Below are positions 16,695 to 25,942 of a stretch of 64,000 nt of DNA, in pieces; within the stretch, counting starts at the first letter, position 1, and the number at the start of each line of letters is the position of its first letter. A model generated the notes under the pieces. It saw only the letters and a program-made list of their open reading frames with translations. It made no database searches and had not been told where the DNA came from. The position numbers were made by a program, and so were the translations under genes. The stretch is from the NCBI GenBank assembly GCA_903886275.1, contig CAISLN010000008.1:1-64000 (forward strand), read 5' to 3'. The DNA comes from an uncultured beta proteobacterium. GTDB taxonomy: Bacteria; Pseudomonadota; Gammaproteobacteria; Burkholderiales; Burkholderiaceae_C.

Positions 16695-18179
16695 CTACTG
16701 CCTCAGCAGATTTTTGTAGACGCCGCAGCCCAGGGACATGCCGTCCTGGTCCTGCACAAAGGACATCTTGGTTTGCACGCTGCCGCTGCTGGGGTTGTGG
16801 ATGTCGTACTCCACCCAGCCCGGCTCATGACGGGCCTGGTTGAGGATGGTCTGCACCAGACCCGCGCCATCAATGCCCGGCACGTCTTGCACCCTGGTGC
16901 CAACCCGGGCCGGCTGGCCGCCGAAGGCAAGGTAGTGGCCGGCGTCGTCGAGGACAAAGACATACATGTCTCGGTCATAAAACCCCTGGGTCGGGTCGCT
17001 GATGTCGCGCAACCAGCGCTCCCTGGAGCTGTGTCGGCCCTGCGCTGCTGCGCGTTCCACCAGCGCCACGGCCTCCTCGGGCGAGCCCTGCTGCAACTGG
17101 AACTGGGCCACCGATTCCACCAGCGTGCTGGCGCGGTATTCCATGTCTTCGGCCTTGGTCGCCGCATGCTCCACCATCTGCGCATTGCGCTGGGTGATTT
17201 CGTCGAGCTGGTGCACGGCCGAGGTGATTTCGCGCAGCCCCAAACTCTGCTCGGCGCTGGATGCGGAAATGTGCGCCATATTGGTGGCCACATCGCGGAT
17301 GCCGGCCACGATACGGTTGATGGAGTCGCCCGCGCCGTGGATGATTTTTACACTGGTCGCCACCTGCGTGGAAGACGCGCCTATGAGCTGGCGGATTTCT
17401 TTTGACGCATCTGCCGAGCGTTGCGCCAGCGAGCGCACCTCGCTCGCCACCACGGCAAAGCCGCGTCCAGAATCGCCAGCGCGTGCTGCTTCTACGGCCG
17501 CATTGAGTGCCAGGATATTGGTCTGAAAGGCCAGTCCGTCGATCACGCCTACTATTTCGTCCATGCGCTTGGCACTGCTTTGTATCGCCTCGACCGAGGC
17601 CACGGCCTGCACCATGGTGGCAGCACCACTCTCGGCCACGTCGCGCACCGCGCCTGCCTGGCCGTTGGCGCGGCCCGCCGTGCTGGCGTTTTCTTGCACG
17701 GTGGAGGACAGCTGCTCCACGCTGGCTGCGGTCTGTTCTAGGTTGGCGGCCTGTTGCTCGGTGCGGTCCGACAGCGCATGGCTGTCGCGCGCCAGGCTCT
17801 TGCCGGCCTGGACCACAAAGGCCGCATTGCTGCGCACATTGGCCACCATGGCGGAAATGGTCCGGCCCAGTTCGCCCAGGGAACGTCCCACACGGCCCAG
17901 TTCATCAATGCCATGCACCTCGGCAGAGCGGCGCAGGTCCCCGGCCATCATGCGGTCTACGGTTTGCACCAGCTGGTCCAGGTCATGGGTGACGCTGTGG
18001 TGCAAGGAGGCCAGGCAATATATCAGGGCCAGCGCGTCTAAGGCACACAGGTCCACCGAGATTTCAAAGGCCTGTTTGGGCTCGCTGCCCAGAAAGAAAA
18101 TCCAGAACACCATCAGCACCGGCATGGCGGCCATAAACCCGATCAGCGCCATCTTTCCGGAGAACGTGAGTCGCTGCAT
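16695..18179 (-). CDS. Methyl-accepting chemotaxis protein with C-terminal sensor region
   Basis: About 494 aa from the ATG at 18179. Two membrane segments follow each other almost directly ([20 protein letters not shown], then [15 protein letters not shown]), so no periplasmic ligand domain is present. A HAMP-like segment leads to the signalling coiled coil with the conserved tip [20 protein letters not shown] and [16 protein letters not shown]. After the coiled coil, about 120 residues ([36 protein letters not shown]...) look like a single Cache domain, unusually located at the C-terminus and therefore cytoplasmic. The ligand is unknown. No che genes are nearby. Confidence 0.85.
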   Translation of the reverse strand: MQRLTFSGKMALIGFMAAMPVLMVFWIFFLGSEPKQAFEISVDLCALDALALIYCLASLHHSVTHDLDQLVQTVDRMMAGDLRRSAEVHGIDELGRVGRSLGELGRTISAMVANVRSNAAFVVQAGKSLARDSHALSDRTEQQAANLEQTAASVEQLSSTVQENASTAGRANGQAGAVRDVAESGAATMVQAVASVEAIQSSAKRMDEIVGVIDGLAFQTNILALNAAVEAARAGDSGRGFAVVASEVRSLAQRSADASKEIRQLIGASSTQVATSVKIIHGAGDSINRIVAGIRDVATNMAHISASSAEQSLGLREITSAVHQLDEITQRNAQMVEHAATKAEDMEYRASTLVESVAQFQLQQGSPEEAVALVERAAAQGRHSSRERWLRDISDPTQGFYDRDMYVFVLDDAGHYLAFGGQPARVGTRVQDVPGIDGAGLVQTILNQARHEPGWVEYDIHNPSSGSVQTKMSFVQDQDGMSLGCGVYKNLLRQ

Positions 18180-18384
18180 CACTGCAACGCCGGGGGCCCA
18201 TATACCTGCTGAATGCATTCAATTTACCTGTATGTGACCACTGGCGGGTCATTGTGTATGTCTCTTCGAGCTATGTTCGGTGCCATAGCTGACGCATGCA
18301 TGACAGCCCCGCCAAAAAATAGGGTACTCACGCGGCCTCTGAAAAGAGGCGCGGTGGCCTTAAGCCCATGCGCCTGGTACGGGT

Positions 18385-19416
18385 CTATTTGCCGGTGATG
18401 CGGCTGACCAGTGCCTTGGTGAATTCGGCGGTGCCGGCCTTGCCGCCCAGGTCGCCGGTGCGCACCTTGTCCACATTGAGCGTTTCATCAATGGCAAGGC
18501 GCAAGCGCGTGGCCATGTCGGCCAGTTGGCAATGGTCCAACATCATGGCCGCGGCCAGCAGCAGTGCCGTGGGGTTGGCAATGCCTTTGCCTGCAATGTC
18601 GGGGGCCGAACCGTGCACGGCCTCGAAGATGGCCGCATCGGCACCGATGTTGGCGCCCGGTGCCATGCCCAGGCCGCCCACCAGTCCGGCCACTAGGTCG
18701 GACAAGATGTCGCCAAACAGATTGGTGGTCACCAGCATGTCGAACTGCCAGGGGTTGAGCACCAGTTTCATGGCGCAGGCGTCGATGATGACGCTGTCGA
18801 GCTCAAACTTGCCCTTGTACTCACGCTCATACAGGTCCAGCCCGGTTTCCAGGAAGATGCCGGTCAGCGCCTTCATGATGTTGGCCTTGTGCACGATGGT
18901 GACCTTCTTGCGCCCGGTGGTCACGGCATGGTCGAAGGCGTACTTCAGCAGACGCCGGCTGCCGGCGCGGGTGTTGATGCCGGTGGCCATGGCCACGGCG
19001 TGCGGGTCGTTGTCGATCTTCACGTAATGCTCGTGCCCGATGTACAGGCCTTCGAGGTTTTCACGCACCACCACCAGGTCAATCTTGTCAAAGCGGCCGC
19101 CCGGAATGATGGTCAGGGCCGGGCGCAGGTTGGCGTAGAGCTGAAACTCTTCGCGCAGGCGCACATTGCTGGAGCGGTAGCCGCCACCGGTGGGCGTTTC
19201 CAGCGGGCCCTTGAGGGCCAGGCGGGTGCGGCGAATGCTGTCCAAGGTGGCTTGGGGAAGCGGGTCGCCGGCGAGTTGCACGCCGCCCAGGCCCGCTACT
19301 TGGCGGTCCCACACAAAGGGTGCGCCCAAGGCATCTAGCGCGGCCAGCGTGGCCTCAACAATCTCCGGGCCAATGCCGTCTCCGGGAATCAGGGTGGCGG
19401 GTATGGGTTGGGACAT
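18385..19416 (-). CDS. NAD-dependent isocitrate/isopropylmalate dehydrogenase family protein
   Basis: A 343-aa beta-decarboxylating dehydrogenase. Visible blocks are LIPGDGIGPEIVEATLAALDAL, the substrate-binding ETPTGGGYRSSNVRLREEFQLYANLRP, the YIGHEHYVKI region and the metal-binding Asp-rich ATNLFGDILSDLVAGLVGGLGMAPGANIG. The S-N-x-x-L-R-x-x-x-x-L-Y-A-N-x-R-P pattern favours an NAD-linked isocitrate dehydrogenase over LeuB. It diverges from the 2-oxoacid oxidoreductase operon, so making 2-oxoglutarate next to an enzyme that uses 2-oxoacids is a reasonable guess. No leucine-synthesis genes are near. Confidence 0.82.
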   Translation of the reverse strand: MSQPIPATLIPGDGIGPEIVEATLAALDALGAPFVWDRQVAGLGGVQLAGDPLPQATLDSIRRTRLALKGPLETPTGGGYRSSNVRLREEFQLYANLRPALTIIPGGRFDKIDLVVVRENLEGLYIGHEHYVKIDNDPHAVAMATGINTRAGSRRLLKYAFDHAVTTGRKKVTIVHKANIMKALTGIFLETGLDLYEREYKGKFELDSVIIDACAMKLVLNPWQFDMLVTTNLFGDILSDLVAGLVGGLGMAPGANIGADAAIFEAVHGSAPDIAGKGIANPTALLLAAAMMLDHCQLADMATRLRLAIDETLNVDKVRTGDLGGKAGTAEFTKALVSRITGK

Positions 19417-19505
19417 GGTGAAAGCCTCGTGGTCGGTTGGATGCGGGGTGCGCGCCAGTGTAAGCCAGTGGGCCCTGCTGCTGGCTGACCGTAAGCCTGA
19501 ACAAG

Positions 19506-19519
19506 TTGATCCCTATCAA
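19506..19519. promoter_or_regulatory. FNR/Anr box upstream of the oxidoreductase operon
   Basis: TTGATCCCTATCAA is a perfect match to the FNR consensus TTGAT-N4-ATCAA. Its centre is about 71 bases before the gamma-subunit ATG. A class II activator site at -41.5 would put the transcript start near 19554 and leave a 30-base leader containing the AGGAG site. Anaerobic activation of the operon is the natural reading. It could also act on the divergent dehydrogenase gene. Confidence 0.8.
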
Positions 19520-19583
19520 CAAGCGCCCTAGGCGCAGGCACAGAATGGCGCCTTCTTGGTTCTCAAAAAAACAGGAGACAACG

Positions 19584-20165
19584 ATGCTGCAAATTCGCAT
19601 CCATGGGCGAGGCGGTCAGGGCGTGGTGACGGCGGCTGAAATGCTGTCCAGCGCGGCCTTCGAGCAGGGCCAGCATGCGCAGGCCTTTCCCAGTTTTGGT
19701 TCTGAACGCACGGGCGCACCGGTGGTGGCCTTTTGCCGTATGAACGACCAGGAGATCCGCCTGCGCGAGCCGATTTTGGCGCCCGACGTGCTGATCGTGC
19801 AGGACCCCACGCTCTTGCACCAGGTCGATGTGTTTCAGGGCCTCAAACCAGACGGCTATGTGCTCATCAACACCAGGCGCAGCTTTGACGAGCTCGGCCT
19901 GGCCGAGATCAGCCAGCGCTTTCGCCACGAACGCCTGATCACCGTACCGGCCACCGAGATTGCCATGCGCCTGTTGGGCCGGCCGCTGCCCAATGCCGTG
20001 CTGTTGGGGGGCTTTGCCGCCTTGTCCGGCCTGATCACGTTAGAGGCAGTGGAGCACGCCATACGCCACAAGTTCAAGGGCAAGGTGGCGCAGGCCAATG
20101 TCGAAGGGGCCAACGAGGCCTATGCCTATGTCCAAAAAGAGATGAAGGAGTTGGCCCATGCTTAA
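19584..20165 (+). CDS. 2-oxoacid:acceptor oxidoreductase, gamma subunit
   Basis: A 193-aa gamma-domain protein: IRIHGRGGQGVVTAAEMLSSAAF at the N-terminus, then FPSFGSERTGAPVVAFCRM, the CoA-binding type signature of PorG/PadE subunits. The ATG at 19584 follows ACAGGAGACAACG. First gene of a four-gene operon (gamma, alpha, beta, FAD/Fe-S subunit). It overlaps the alpha gene by 8 bases. These enzymes oxidatively decarboxylate 2-oxoacids to acyl-CoA using TPP and Fe-S clusters. The substrate (pyruvate, phenylglyoxylate or another) cannot be fixed from this subunit. Confidence 0.9.
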   Translation: MLQIRIHGRGGQGVVTAAEMLSSAAFEQGQHAQAFPSFGSERTGAPVVAFCRMNDQEIRLREPILAPDVLIVQDPTLLHQVDVFQGLKPDGYVLINTRRSFDELGLAEISQRFRHERLITVPATEIAMRLLGRPLPNAVLLGGFAALSGLITLEAVEHAIRHKFKGKVAQANVEGANEAYAYVQKEMKELAHA

Positions 20166-21411
20166 GCAAGTCGAAGGCTCGGCCGCTGTCGCCGAGGCGG
20201 TGGCGCTGGCGCGCCCGGAAGTGATCTGCGCCTACCCCATCTCACCGCAAACCCATATCGTTGAAGGCCTGGGCGAGCGGGTCAAAGACGGCTCACTCAC
20301 CCCCTGCGAGTTCATCAATGTGGAGAGCGAATTTGCCGCCATGAGCGTGGCCATTGGGTCAAGTGCCGCCGGTGCGCGCACCTACACGGCCACTGCCAGC
20401 CAGGGTCTGCTGTTCATGGCCGAGGCCGTCTACAACGCCTCGGGCCTGGGTCTGCCGATTGTGATGACGGTGGCCAACCGCGCCATCGGTGCGCCCATCA
20501 ACATCTGGAACGACCACTCCGACTCCATGAGCCAGCGCGATTGCGGCTGGTTGCAGCTGTTTGCCGAGACCAACCAGGAGGCGCTCGATCTGCACATCCA
20601 GGCCTTCAGACTAGCCGAAGAGTTGTCCATGCCGGTGATGGTCTGCATGGACGGCTTTATCCTGACCCATGCCTACGAGCGTGTGGACATGCCCAGCCAG
20701 GCCGATGTGGATGCCTTCTTGCCGCCCTATGAGCCGCGCCAGGTGCTGGATGTGAATGAGCCGGTGTCCATTGGTGCCATGGTCGGGCCCGAGGCCTTTA
20801 TGGAGGTGCGCTACCTGGCGCATGCCAAGCAGACCATGGCCTTGGAGCGCATCCCGCAAATTGCCGCCGAGTTCAAGGCGCGCTTTGGCCGCGACTCCGG
20901 TGGTCTGGTGCGCGGCTACCGTTGCGAGGATGCCGAAACCGTGGTGATTGCCCTGGGCTCGGTGCTGGGCACCATCAAGGATGTGGTCGATGAGATGCGC
21001 GCCACGGGCGAGAAGATTGGCGTGCTGGGCATCCAATCGTTTCGGCCTTTCCCGCTGGGCGCGGTGCGCAATGCCCTGCAAAACGCCAAGCGTGTGGTGG
21101 TGGTGGAGAAGAGCTTTTCGGTGGGCATGGGCGGTGTGGTCGCCACCGATGTACGCATGTCCCTGACGGGCTTGCACCTGCACAGCTACTGCGTGGTGGC
21201 AGGGCTGGGTGGGCGTGCGATTACCAAGGCCTCGCTGATGCGCACCTTTAGCGAAGCCATTGAAGGCAGCTTGCCCCTGCTGAGCTTTATGGACCTGGAC
21301 TGGCGCATCGTGAACCGCCAATTGGAGCGCGAAGCCACTATCCGCCGCAGCGGCCCGATTGCCGAAAACCTGTTGCGCGATGTGGGCGCTGTTGCATCCA
21401 AGGTGGCCTGA
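20158..21411 (+). CDS. 2-oxoacid:acceptor oxidoreductase, alpha subunit
   Basis: A 417-aa PorA/PadG-type subunit. The pyrimidine-binding domain shows EGSAAVAEAVALARPEVICAYPISPQTHIVE and the conserved Glu in FINVESEFAAMS. The transketolase C-terminal-like domain follows with VIALGSVLGTIKDVVDEM and KRVVVVEKSFSVGMGG. The length suits four- or five-subunit enzymes such as pyruvate:ferredoxin or phenylglyoxylate:NAD oxidoreductase. Spacing to the beta gene is about 40 bases. Confidence 0.9.
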   Translation: MLKQVEGSAAVAEAVALARPEVICAYPISPQTHIVEGLGERVKDGSLTPCEFINVESEFAAMSVAIGSSAAGARTYTATASQGLLFMAEAVYNASGLGLPIVMTVANRAIGAPINIWNDHSDSMSQRDCGWLQLFAETNQEALDLHIQAFRLAEELSMPVMVCMDGFILTHAYERVDMPSQADVDAFLPPYEPRQVLDVNEPVSIGAMVGPEAFMEVRYLAHAKQTMALERIPQIAAEFKARFGRDSGGLVRGYRCEDAETVVIALGSVLGTIKDVVDEMRATGEKIGVLGIQSFRPFPLGAVRNALQNAKRVVVVEKSFSVGMGGVVATDVRMSLTGLHLHSYCVVAGLGGRAITKASLMRTFSEAIEGSLPLLSFMDLDWRIVNRQLEREATIRRSGPIAENLLRDVGAVASKVA

Positions 21412-21451
21412 TCATGCACAACACCACGCACCCATTCGTTGGAGCTTCGCT

Positions 21452-22465
21452 ATGAATGCACCCGTCAAGTTCTACCAGACCGGCACCTTCACCGTCGGCA
21501 ACCGCCTGCTGCAGGCCGAGCAGCGCAGCGTGCAATCGAGCGAGGCGCGCAGCAACTCGCTCAACTCCGGTCACCGTGCCTGCCAGGGCTGTGGCGAGGC
21601 CTTGGGTGCGCGCTATGTGGTGGACGCCGCCATGCGCGCCACCAACAACCAGCTGATCGCAGCCAATGCCACCGGTTGCCTGGAGGTGTTCTCCACGCCC
21701 TATCCCGAGACCTCCTGGCAACTGCCCTGGATTCACTCGCTGTTTGGCAATGCCGCCGCCGTGGGCACCGGTATCGCAGCGGCGCTCAAGATCAAGGCCC
21801 TGAAGGCGGGCAAGAGCATGAGCGATGTGCGCGTGATCGCCCAGGGCGGGGACGGCGGCACCACCGACATTGGCTTTGGTTGCCTGAGCGGCATGTTCGA
21901 GCGCAACGACGATGTGCTCTACATCTGCTACGACAACGAGGCTTATATGAACACCGGCGTGCAGCGCAGTTCGGCCACGCCCATGGGCGCGCGCACCGCC
22001 ACCACCATGGCCGTAGGCGCTCAACCCGGCGCGCCGCAGGGCCAGGGCAAGAACCTGCCGCTGATTGCCATGGCGCACGAAATTCCCTATGTGGCCACCG
22101 CCACCGTGGCCGACCTGCGCGACCTGGAGGCCAAGGTCGAGAAGGCCATGAGCATCCACGGCGCGCGCTACCTGCATGTGCTGGTGCCTTGTCCGCTGGG
22201 TTGGGGCTCGGCCAGCCATGACACCATCAAGCTGGCGCGTCTGGCGCGTGAGACCGGAATCTTCCCGGTGTTCGAGGCCGAGCATGGCGAGGTGAGCGCC
22301 GTGACCAAGATCCGTCACCGGGTGCCGGTGGAGGATTACTTGTTGCCGCAAAAGCGCTTTGCCCATCTGTTTGGCACACCGGGCCAGCCCGCGATGCTGG
22401 CGCACATCCAGGCCGATGCCGACCGCAACATCCGGCGCTTCAAATTGTTGGATGAGGAGGTCTGA
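21452..22465 (+). CDS. 2-oxoacid:acceptor oxidoreductase, beta (TPP) subunit
   Basis: A 337-aa TPP-binding subunit. HRACQGCGEALGARYV is the first cluster/TPP motif. The thiamine-diphosphate signature is AQGGDGGTTDIGFGCLSGMFERNDDV followed by YICYDNEAYMNTGVQRS. Its order after the alpha gene and its length agree with PorB/PadI. The ATG at 21452 is preferred over earlier in-frame codons, which overlap the alpha gene and encode implausible sequence. Two bases separate its stop from the next ATG. Confidence 0.9.
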   Translation: MNAPVKFYQTGTFTVGNRLLQAEQRSVQSSEARSNSLNSGHRACQGCGEALGARYVVDAAMRATNNQLIAANATGCLEVFSTPYPETSWQLPWIHSLFGNAAAVGTGIAAALKIKALKAGKSMSDVRVIAQGGDGGTTDIGFGCLSGMFERNDDVLYICYDNEAYMNTGVQRSSATPMGARTATTMAVGAQPGAPQGQGKNLPLIAMAHEIPYVATATVADLRDLEAKVEKAMSIHGARYLHVLVPCPLGWGSASHDTIKLARLARETGIFPVFEAEHGEVSAVTKIRHRVPVEDYLLPQKRFAHLFGTPGQPAMLAHIQADADRNIRRFKLLDEEV

Positions 22466-22467
22466 TC

Positions 22468-24096
22468 ATGGAAAAACCTTTTGCCATCACGCTCAACCCC
22501 GGCTCATCGCTGGCCAATAAAACCGGCAGCTGGCGCACCGAGCGCCCGGTCTATGTGGACCGCCTGCCGCCCTGCAACGCCCAATGCCCCGCCGGTGAAG
22601 ACATCCAGGGCTGGCTGTTCCACGCCGAGAGCGGCAACTACCAGATGGCCTGGCAGCATCTGGTGCGCGACAACCCCTTTCCCGCCATCATGGGCCGGGT
22701 CTGTTACCACTCCTGCGAGGGCAAGTGCAACCGCGGCAAGATCGACGCGCCCGTGGGTATCAATTCGGTGGAGCGCTTTTTGGGCGACGAGGCCCTGAAG
22801 CAGGGCTGGAAGTTGCCCCCACCCGCCGTTGATACCGGCCGCCATGTGCTGGTGGTGGGCGCAGGTCCTAGTGGCATGTCGGCGGCCTACCATTTGCGCC
22901 GCCTGGGCCACCGCGTCACGGTGAAGGAGGCCGGCCCCTTGATGGGCGGCATGATGCGCTTTGGCATTCCGAAATACCGCCTGCCACGCGAGGTGCTAGA
23001 GGCCGAGATGCAGCGCATCGTGGCCATGGGTGTGGCAGTGGAGCTCGGTGTGAAGGTGGACAACATTGCCAGCACCATGGCCGAGGGCCAGTTCGATGCG
23101 GCCTTTTTGGCGGTCGGCGCCCACATCGCCAAGCGTGCCTATATCCCGGCCAAGGACAGCTCGCGCATTCTGGACGCGGTGTCGGTGTTGCGCTCCATGG
23201 AAGGCGTTGACAAACCCATGCTCGGGCGCCGCGTGGTGGTCTATGGCGGCGGCAACACCGCTATCGACATGGCGCGCACGGCCAAGCGTCTGGGCGCTAC
23301 CGAGGCCATCGTCGTCTACCGGCGCAACCGCGAAAAGATGCCGGCGCACGACCTGGAGCTGGAAGAAGCGCTGCAGGAGGGTGTGATGGTTAAGTGGTTG
23401 TCCACCATCAAGCAGGCCGATGGCGCCACCCTGACGGTGGAGAAAATGGTGCTCGACGAGAAAGGCAATCCGCAACCCACGGGCGAGTTCGAGAGCCTGG
23501 AGGCCGACTCGCTGGTGCTGGCGCTGGGGCAGGATGTGGACCTGTCCTTGCTGGAAGGCGTGTCGGGTCTGGAGCTCAAGGACGGCGTGGTGCAGGTAGA
23601 CCCGCTGACCATGATGACCGGCCACCCGGGCCTGTTTGCTGGTGGCGACATGGTGCCGGCCGAGCGCAATGTCACCATCGCCGTGGGCCACGGCAAAAAG
23701 GCTGCGCGCCATATCGACGCCTGGTTGCGCGGCGAGGCCCTGGTGCCAGTGGCCAAGCATGCGCCGGCCTCGTTTGATCGCATTAACAGCTGGTATTACA
23801 GCGACGCGCCCAAGACCGTGCGTCCGCAGCTGGAAATCGCCAGGCGCACCAGCAGCTTTGACGAGGTGCAAGGGGGACTTACCGAGAGCAATGCGCTGTT
23901 TGAGGCGCGCCGCTGCCTGTCTTGTGGCAACTGCTTTGAGTGCGATAACTGCTACGGCGTGTGTCCCGACAATGCGGTCATCAAGCTCGGGCCTGGCAAG
24001 CGGTTTTTATTCAATTACGACTACTGCAAGGGCTGCGGCATCTGCGTCGCCGAGTGCCCCTGCGGTGCTATTGAGATGGAGCCGGAGTCCAGCTGA
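22468..24096 (+). CDS. GltD-like FAD/NAD(P) subunit fused to a 2[4Fe-4S] ferredoxin domain
   Basis: A 542-aa electron-transfer subunit. The N-terminus has GltD-type cluster cysteines (CNAQCPAGEDIQ, then CYHSCEGKCNRG). FAD binding is at VLVVGAGPSGMSAAYHL and NAD(P) binding at VVVYGGGNTAIDMARTA. The second FAD motif is GLFAGGDMVPAERNVTIAVGHG. The last 60 residues hold two ferredoxin motifs, SCGNCFECDNCYGVCPDNAV and YCKGCGICVAECPCGAI. This equals a PadH-like NAD-reducing subunit fused to a PadF/PorD-like delta subunit, so the complex probably passes electrons to NAD(P)+ directly. Last gene of the operon. Confidence 0.88.
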   Translation: MEKPFAITLNPGSSLANKTGSWRTERPVYVDRLPPCNAQCPAGEDIQGWLFHAESGNYQMAWQHLVRDNPFPAIMGRVCYHSCEGKCNRGKIDAPVGINSVERFLGDEALKQGWKLPPPAVDTGRHVLVVGAGPSGMSAAYHLRRLGHRVTVKEAGPLMGGMMRFGIPKYRLPREVLEAEMQRIVAMGVAVELGVKVDNIASTMAEGQFDAAFLAVGAHIAKRAYIPAKDSSRILDAVSVLRSMEGVDKPMLGRRVVVYGGGNTAIDMARTAKRLGATEAIVVYRRNREKMPAHDLELEEALQEGVMVKWLSTIKQADGATLTVEKMVLDEKGNPQPTGEFESLEADSLVLALGQDVDLSLLEGVSGLELKDGVVQVDPLTMMTGHPGLFAGGDMVPAERNVTIAVGHGKKAARHIDAWLRGEALVPVAKHAPASFDRINSWYYSDAPKTVRPQLEIARRTSSFDEVQGGLTESNALFEARRCLSCGNCFECDNCYGVCPDNAVIKLGPGKRFLFNYDYCKGCGICVAECPCGAIEMEPESS

Positions 24097-25749
24097 TCAG
24101 ATGGGCTGCGGCTTCTTGCGGCTTGCCGCACCGCGAAGGCTCAAGGCGCCGGCCTTGCGCGGACCTTCATCCGATCCGTCTGCCGGCTTGACCCTGCATT
24201 GGCTGCGCAATGCGTCCACCCGGGACTGTAGCGCCGCAGTGTCGCCTATTCTTGCGCTGTAGCGGGTCAGCACCATCTCGGCCGACTCCACCAGCTTGAT
24301 GTTCAGTGTTTCTTGGCCACGCAGCAGCAGTTCGTTCACGGCGCCGCTGGGGTCGCCGCGCAGACTCAGGGAGATTGCGTATTCCGCATGCTTGGCGATC
24401 TTGCCGCTGCCGGCGCGAATGTGCTCGGCATAGCTGGGATAGGCCTTGGCGGAGCCGGCCATCACCTCGGTCAGGGCGCGGCTGGAGCAAAAGCGCATGG
24501 CCAACTGGTCCATCACGGGCAGCACCTCGTCGAGCTGAATCGCCCGCTTGGCAAGCTGTGCCAGCAGGCCCACCAGATTGGACGCGGATTCAAAGTCAAA
24601 GCCCGGTAACCGGATGTCCTGGAGCATGGCGCGCACGGCCACCAGAGCTGCTGCAATCTTGTGGTGCTGCAGCAGCGTCAGGGTGAGAACCACCTTGGCC
24701 AGCCGCCGCGGACGCTCCAGCTCCGGATTGCGTTCTATCAGGCGATCGAAATCGGCTGCACAGCGCTGCAGCGCCTTGTGGTCGCCACGCTCGAACTGCA
24801 CAAACGCCATCAACACCAGCGACTGGCAGTCAAAGATTTTGGAATCCAGCCCTATCAGGCAGGTGCGGCGCAGGGCCTCCTCGGCCGCATCGAGCTGGCC
24901 GGCATAGAACGACATGATGCCCAGGCTCTGCAGACGGCTTATGGATGCGGGCGTGAGCTGGCTGGCCATCTGGTAGGTGGCCAGCGCCTCCTCAAATTTG
25001 CCCAGCTCAAATTGGGCGCGCCCCATCACGTCGTAGGCATCGGCAAAGGTGGGGGACTCGGCAATCAGGTTTTCCAGCGTGCTGACCGCGGCGCTGAACT
25101 GCCCACCATCCAGCATGGAGCGCGCCACACCCAACCTGGCCCATGGCAATGTCTTTGCCCTTATCACCGCTTCGTACAGCTTCTTGGCCTCGGTCGGCTG
25201 ATCAAGCCGCAGCAGCAGCTCCGCGCCTATGCGCGCCGCATACAGCCAGTAAGGTCCCCTGGAATTGAAACGCTCTAGGCACAGCCTTGCAGCACCTGCA
25301 AAGTTGTCGTCTTCAATGGCCAGAAAAATACTCTGCAACGACACCTTGCGCAGGCGCGCCTGTTGCAGACGGTCGCTGAGTTGCGAGGGCTTGTGCGGCT
25401 TGAGCAGGTAGCCGTCCAGTGCCGACTCGGCTGCCTCCGCCACCCGGCGATAGGTGGCCTCCCCGGTGATCATGACAAACACGGTGGAGAAGGGCAGCAA
25501 CTGGTTGCGCCGCAAATCGTCGAGCAGGTCCTGGCCCGATGCGTTCTCGTCGTGGAAGTGCAGCTCACACAGCACGAAATCAAAGCTTTGGTATTCCAGA
25601 CTGCGCCTGGCGTCCAAGATGCGCCCGCACTGCGTCACCGTTTTGACGCCAAATTCGCGCAATTGCGCCACCAGCAGGGCGCGCATGGCCGGATTGCTTT
25701 CAATCACCAGTGCGTTCGAATGGGAGAGGTCTTCAGACAGGAGTGCCAT
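24097..25749 (-). CDS. CheY-like receiver protein with TPR repeats
   Basis: About 550 aa from the ATG at 25749. The N-terminal 130 residues form a receiver fold (SNALVIESNPAMRALLVAQLREFG... VFVMITGEATYRRVAEAAESALDGYLLKPHKPSQL). The usual phospho-Asp position reads VLCELHFHDEN, with Glu where Asp is expected, and the acidic pocket is ES rather than DD. The lysine LLKP is kept. About ten TPR-like helices follow (SPTFADAYDVMGRAQFELGK is a clear one). Family members are signalling scaffolds of unknown output. It converges on the oxidoreductase operon. Confidence 0.8.
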   Translation of the reverse strand: MALLSEDLSHSNALVIESNPAMRALLVAQLREFGVKTVTQCGRILDARRSLEYQSFDFVLCELHFHDENASGQDLLDDLRRNQLLPFSTVFVMITGEATYRRVAEAAESALDGYLLKPHKPSQLSDRLQQARLRKVSLQSIFLAIEDDNFAGAARLCLERFNSRGPYWLYAARIGAELLLRLDQPTEAKKLYEAVIRAKTLPWARLGVARSMLDGGQFSAAVSTLENLIAESPTFADAYDVMGRAQFELGKFEEALATYQMASQLTPASISRLQSLGIMSFYAGQLDAAEEALRRTCLIGLDSKIFDCQSLVLMAFVQFERGDHKALQRCAADFDRLIERNPELERPRRLAKVVLTLTLLQHHKIAAALVAVRAMLQDIRLPGFDFESASNLVGLLAQLAKRAIQLDEVLPVMDQLAMRFCSSRALTEVMAGSAKAYPSYAEHIRAGSGKIAKHAEYAISLSLRGDPSGAVNELLLRGQETLNIKLVESAEMVLTRYSARIGDTAALQSRVDALRSQCRVKPADGSDEGPRKAGALSLRGAASRKKPQPI

Positions 25750-25897
25750 GTGCACGGGCCCGGTTGGGCCGGATGAGGGATGGGTGCGAAACGCAGGCCG
25801 CAGTGTAGCGAGTGGGCGCAACCGAAAAAGTGTGCTTTGTATCTCAGAAGACATTTCTGAAAATTGGCTACCATGCACCGGCTACACAGGAGTTCGC

Positions 25898-25942
25898 GTG
25901 GAAAAGAGTTGTTTCAAGCCCTTGGGCGGTGCCGCGCCATGA
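25898..25942 (+). other. Possible 14-codon leader ORF coupled to the next gene
   Basis: GTG at 25898 lies a few bases after AGGAG and reads VEKSCFKPLGGAAP, then a TGA that overlaps the ATG at 25939 (ATGA). The following gene has no ribosome site of its own, so it may be translated by re-initiation. This is a positional argument only. Confidence 0.35.
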
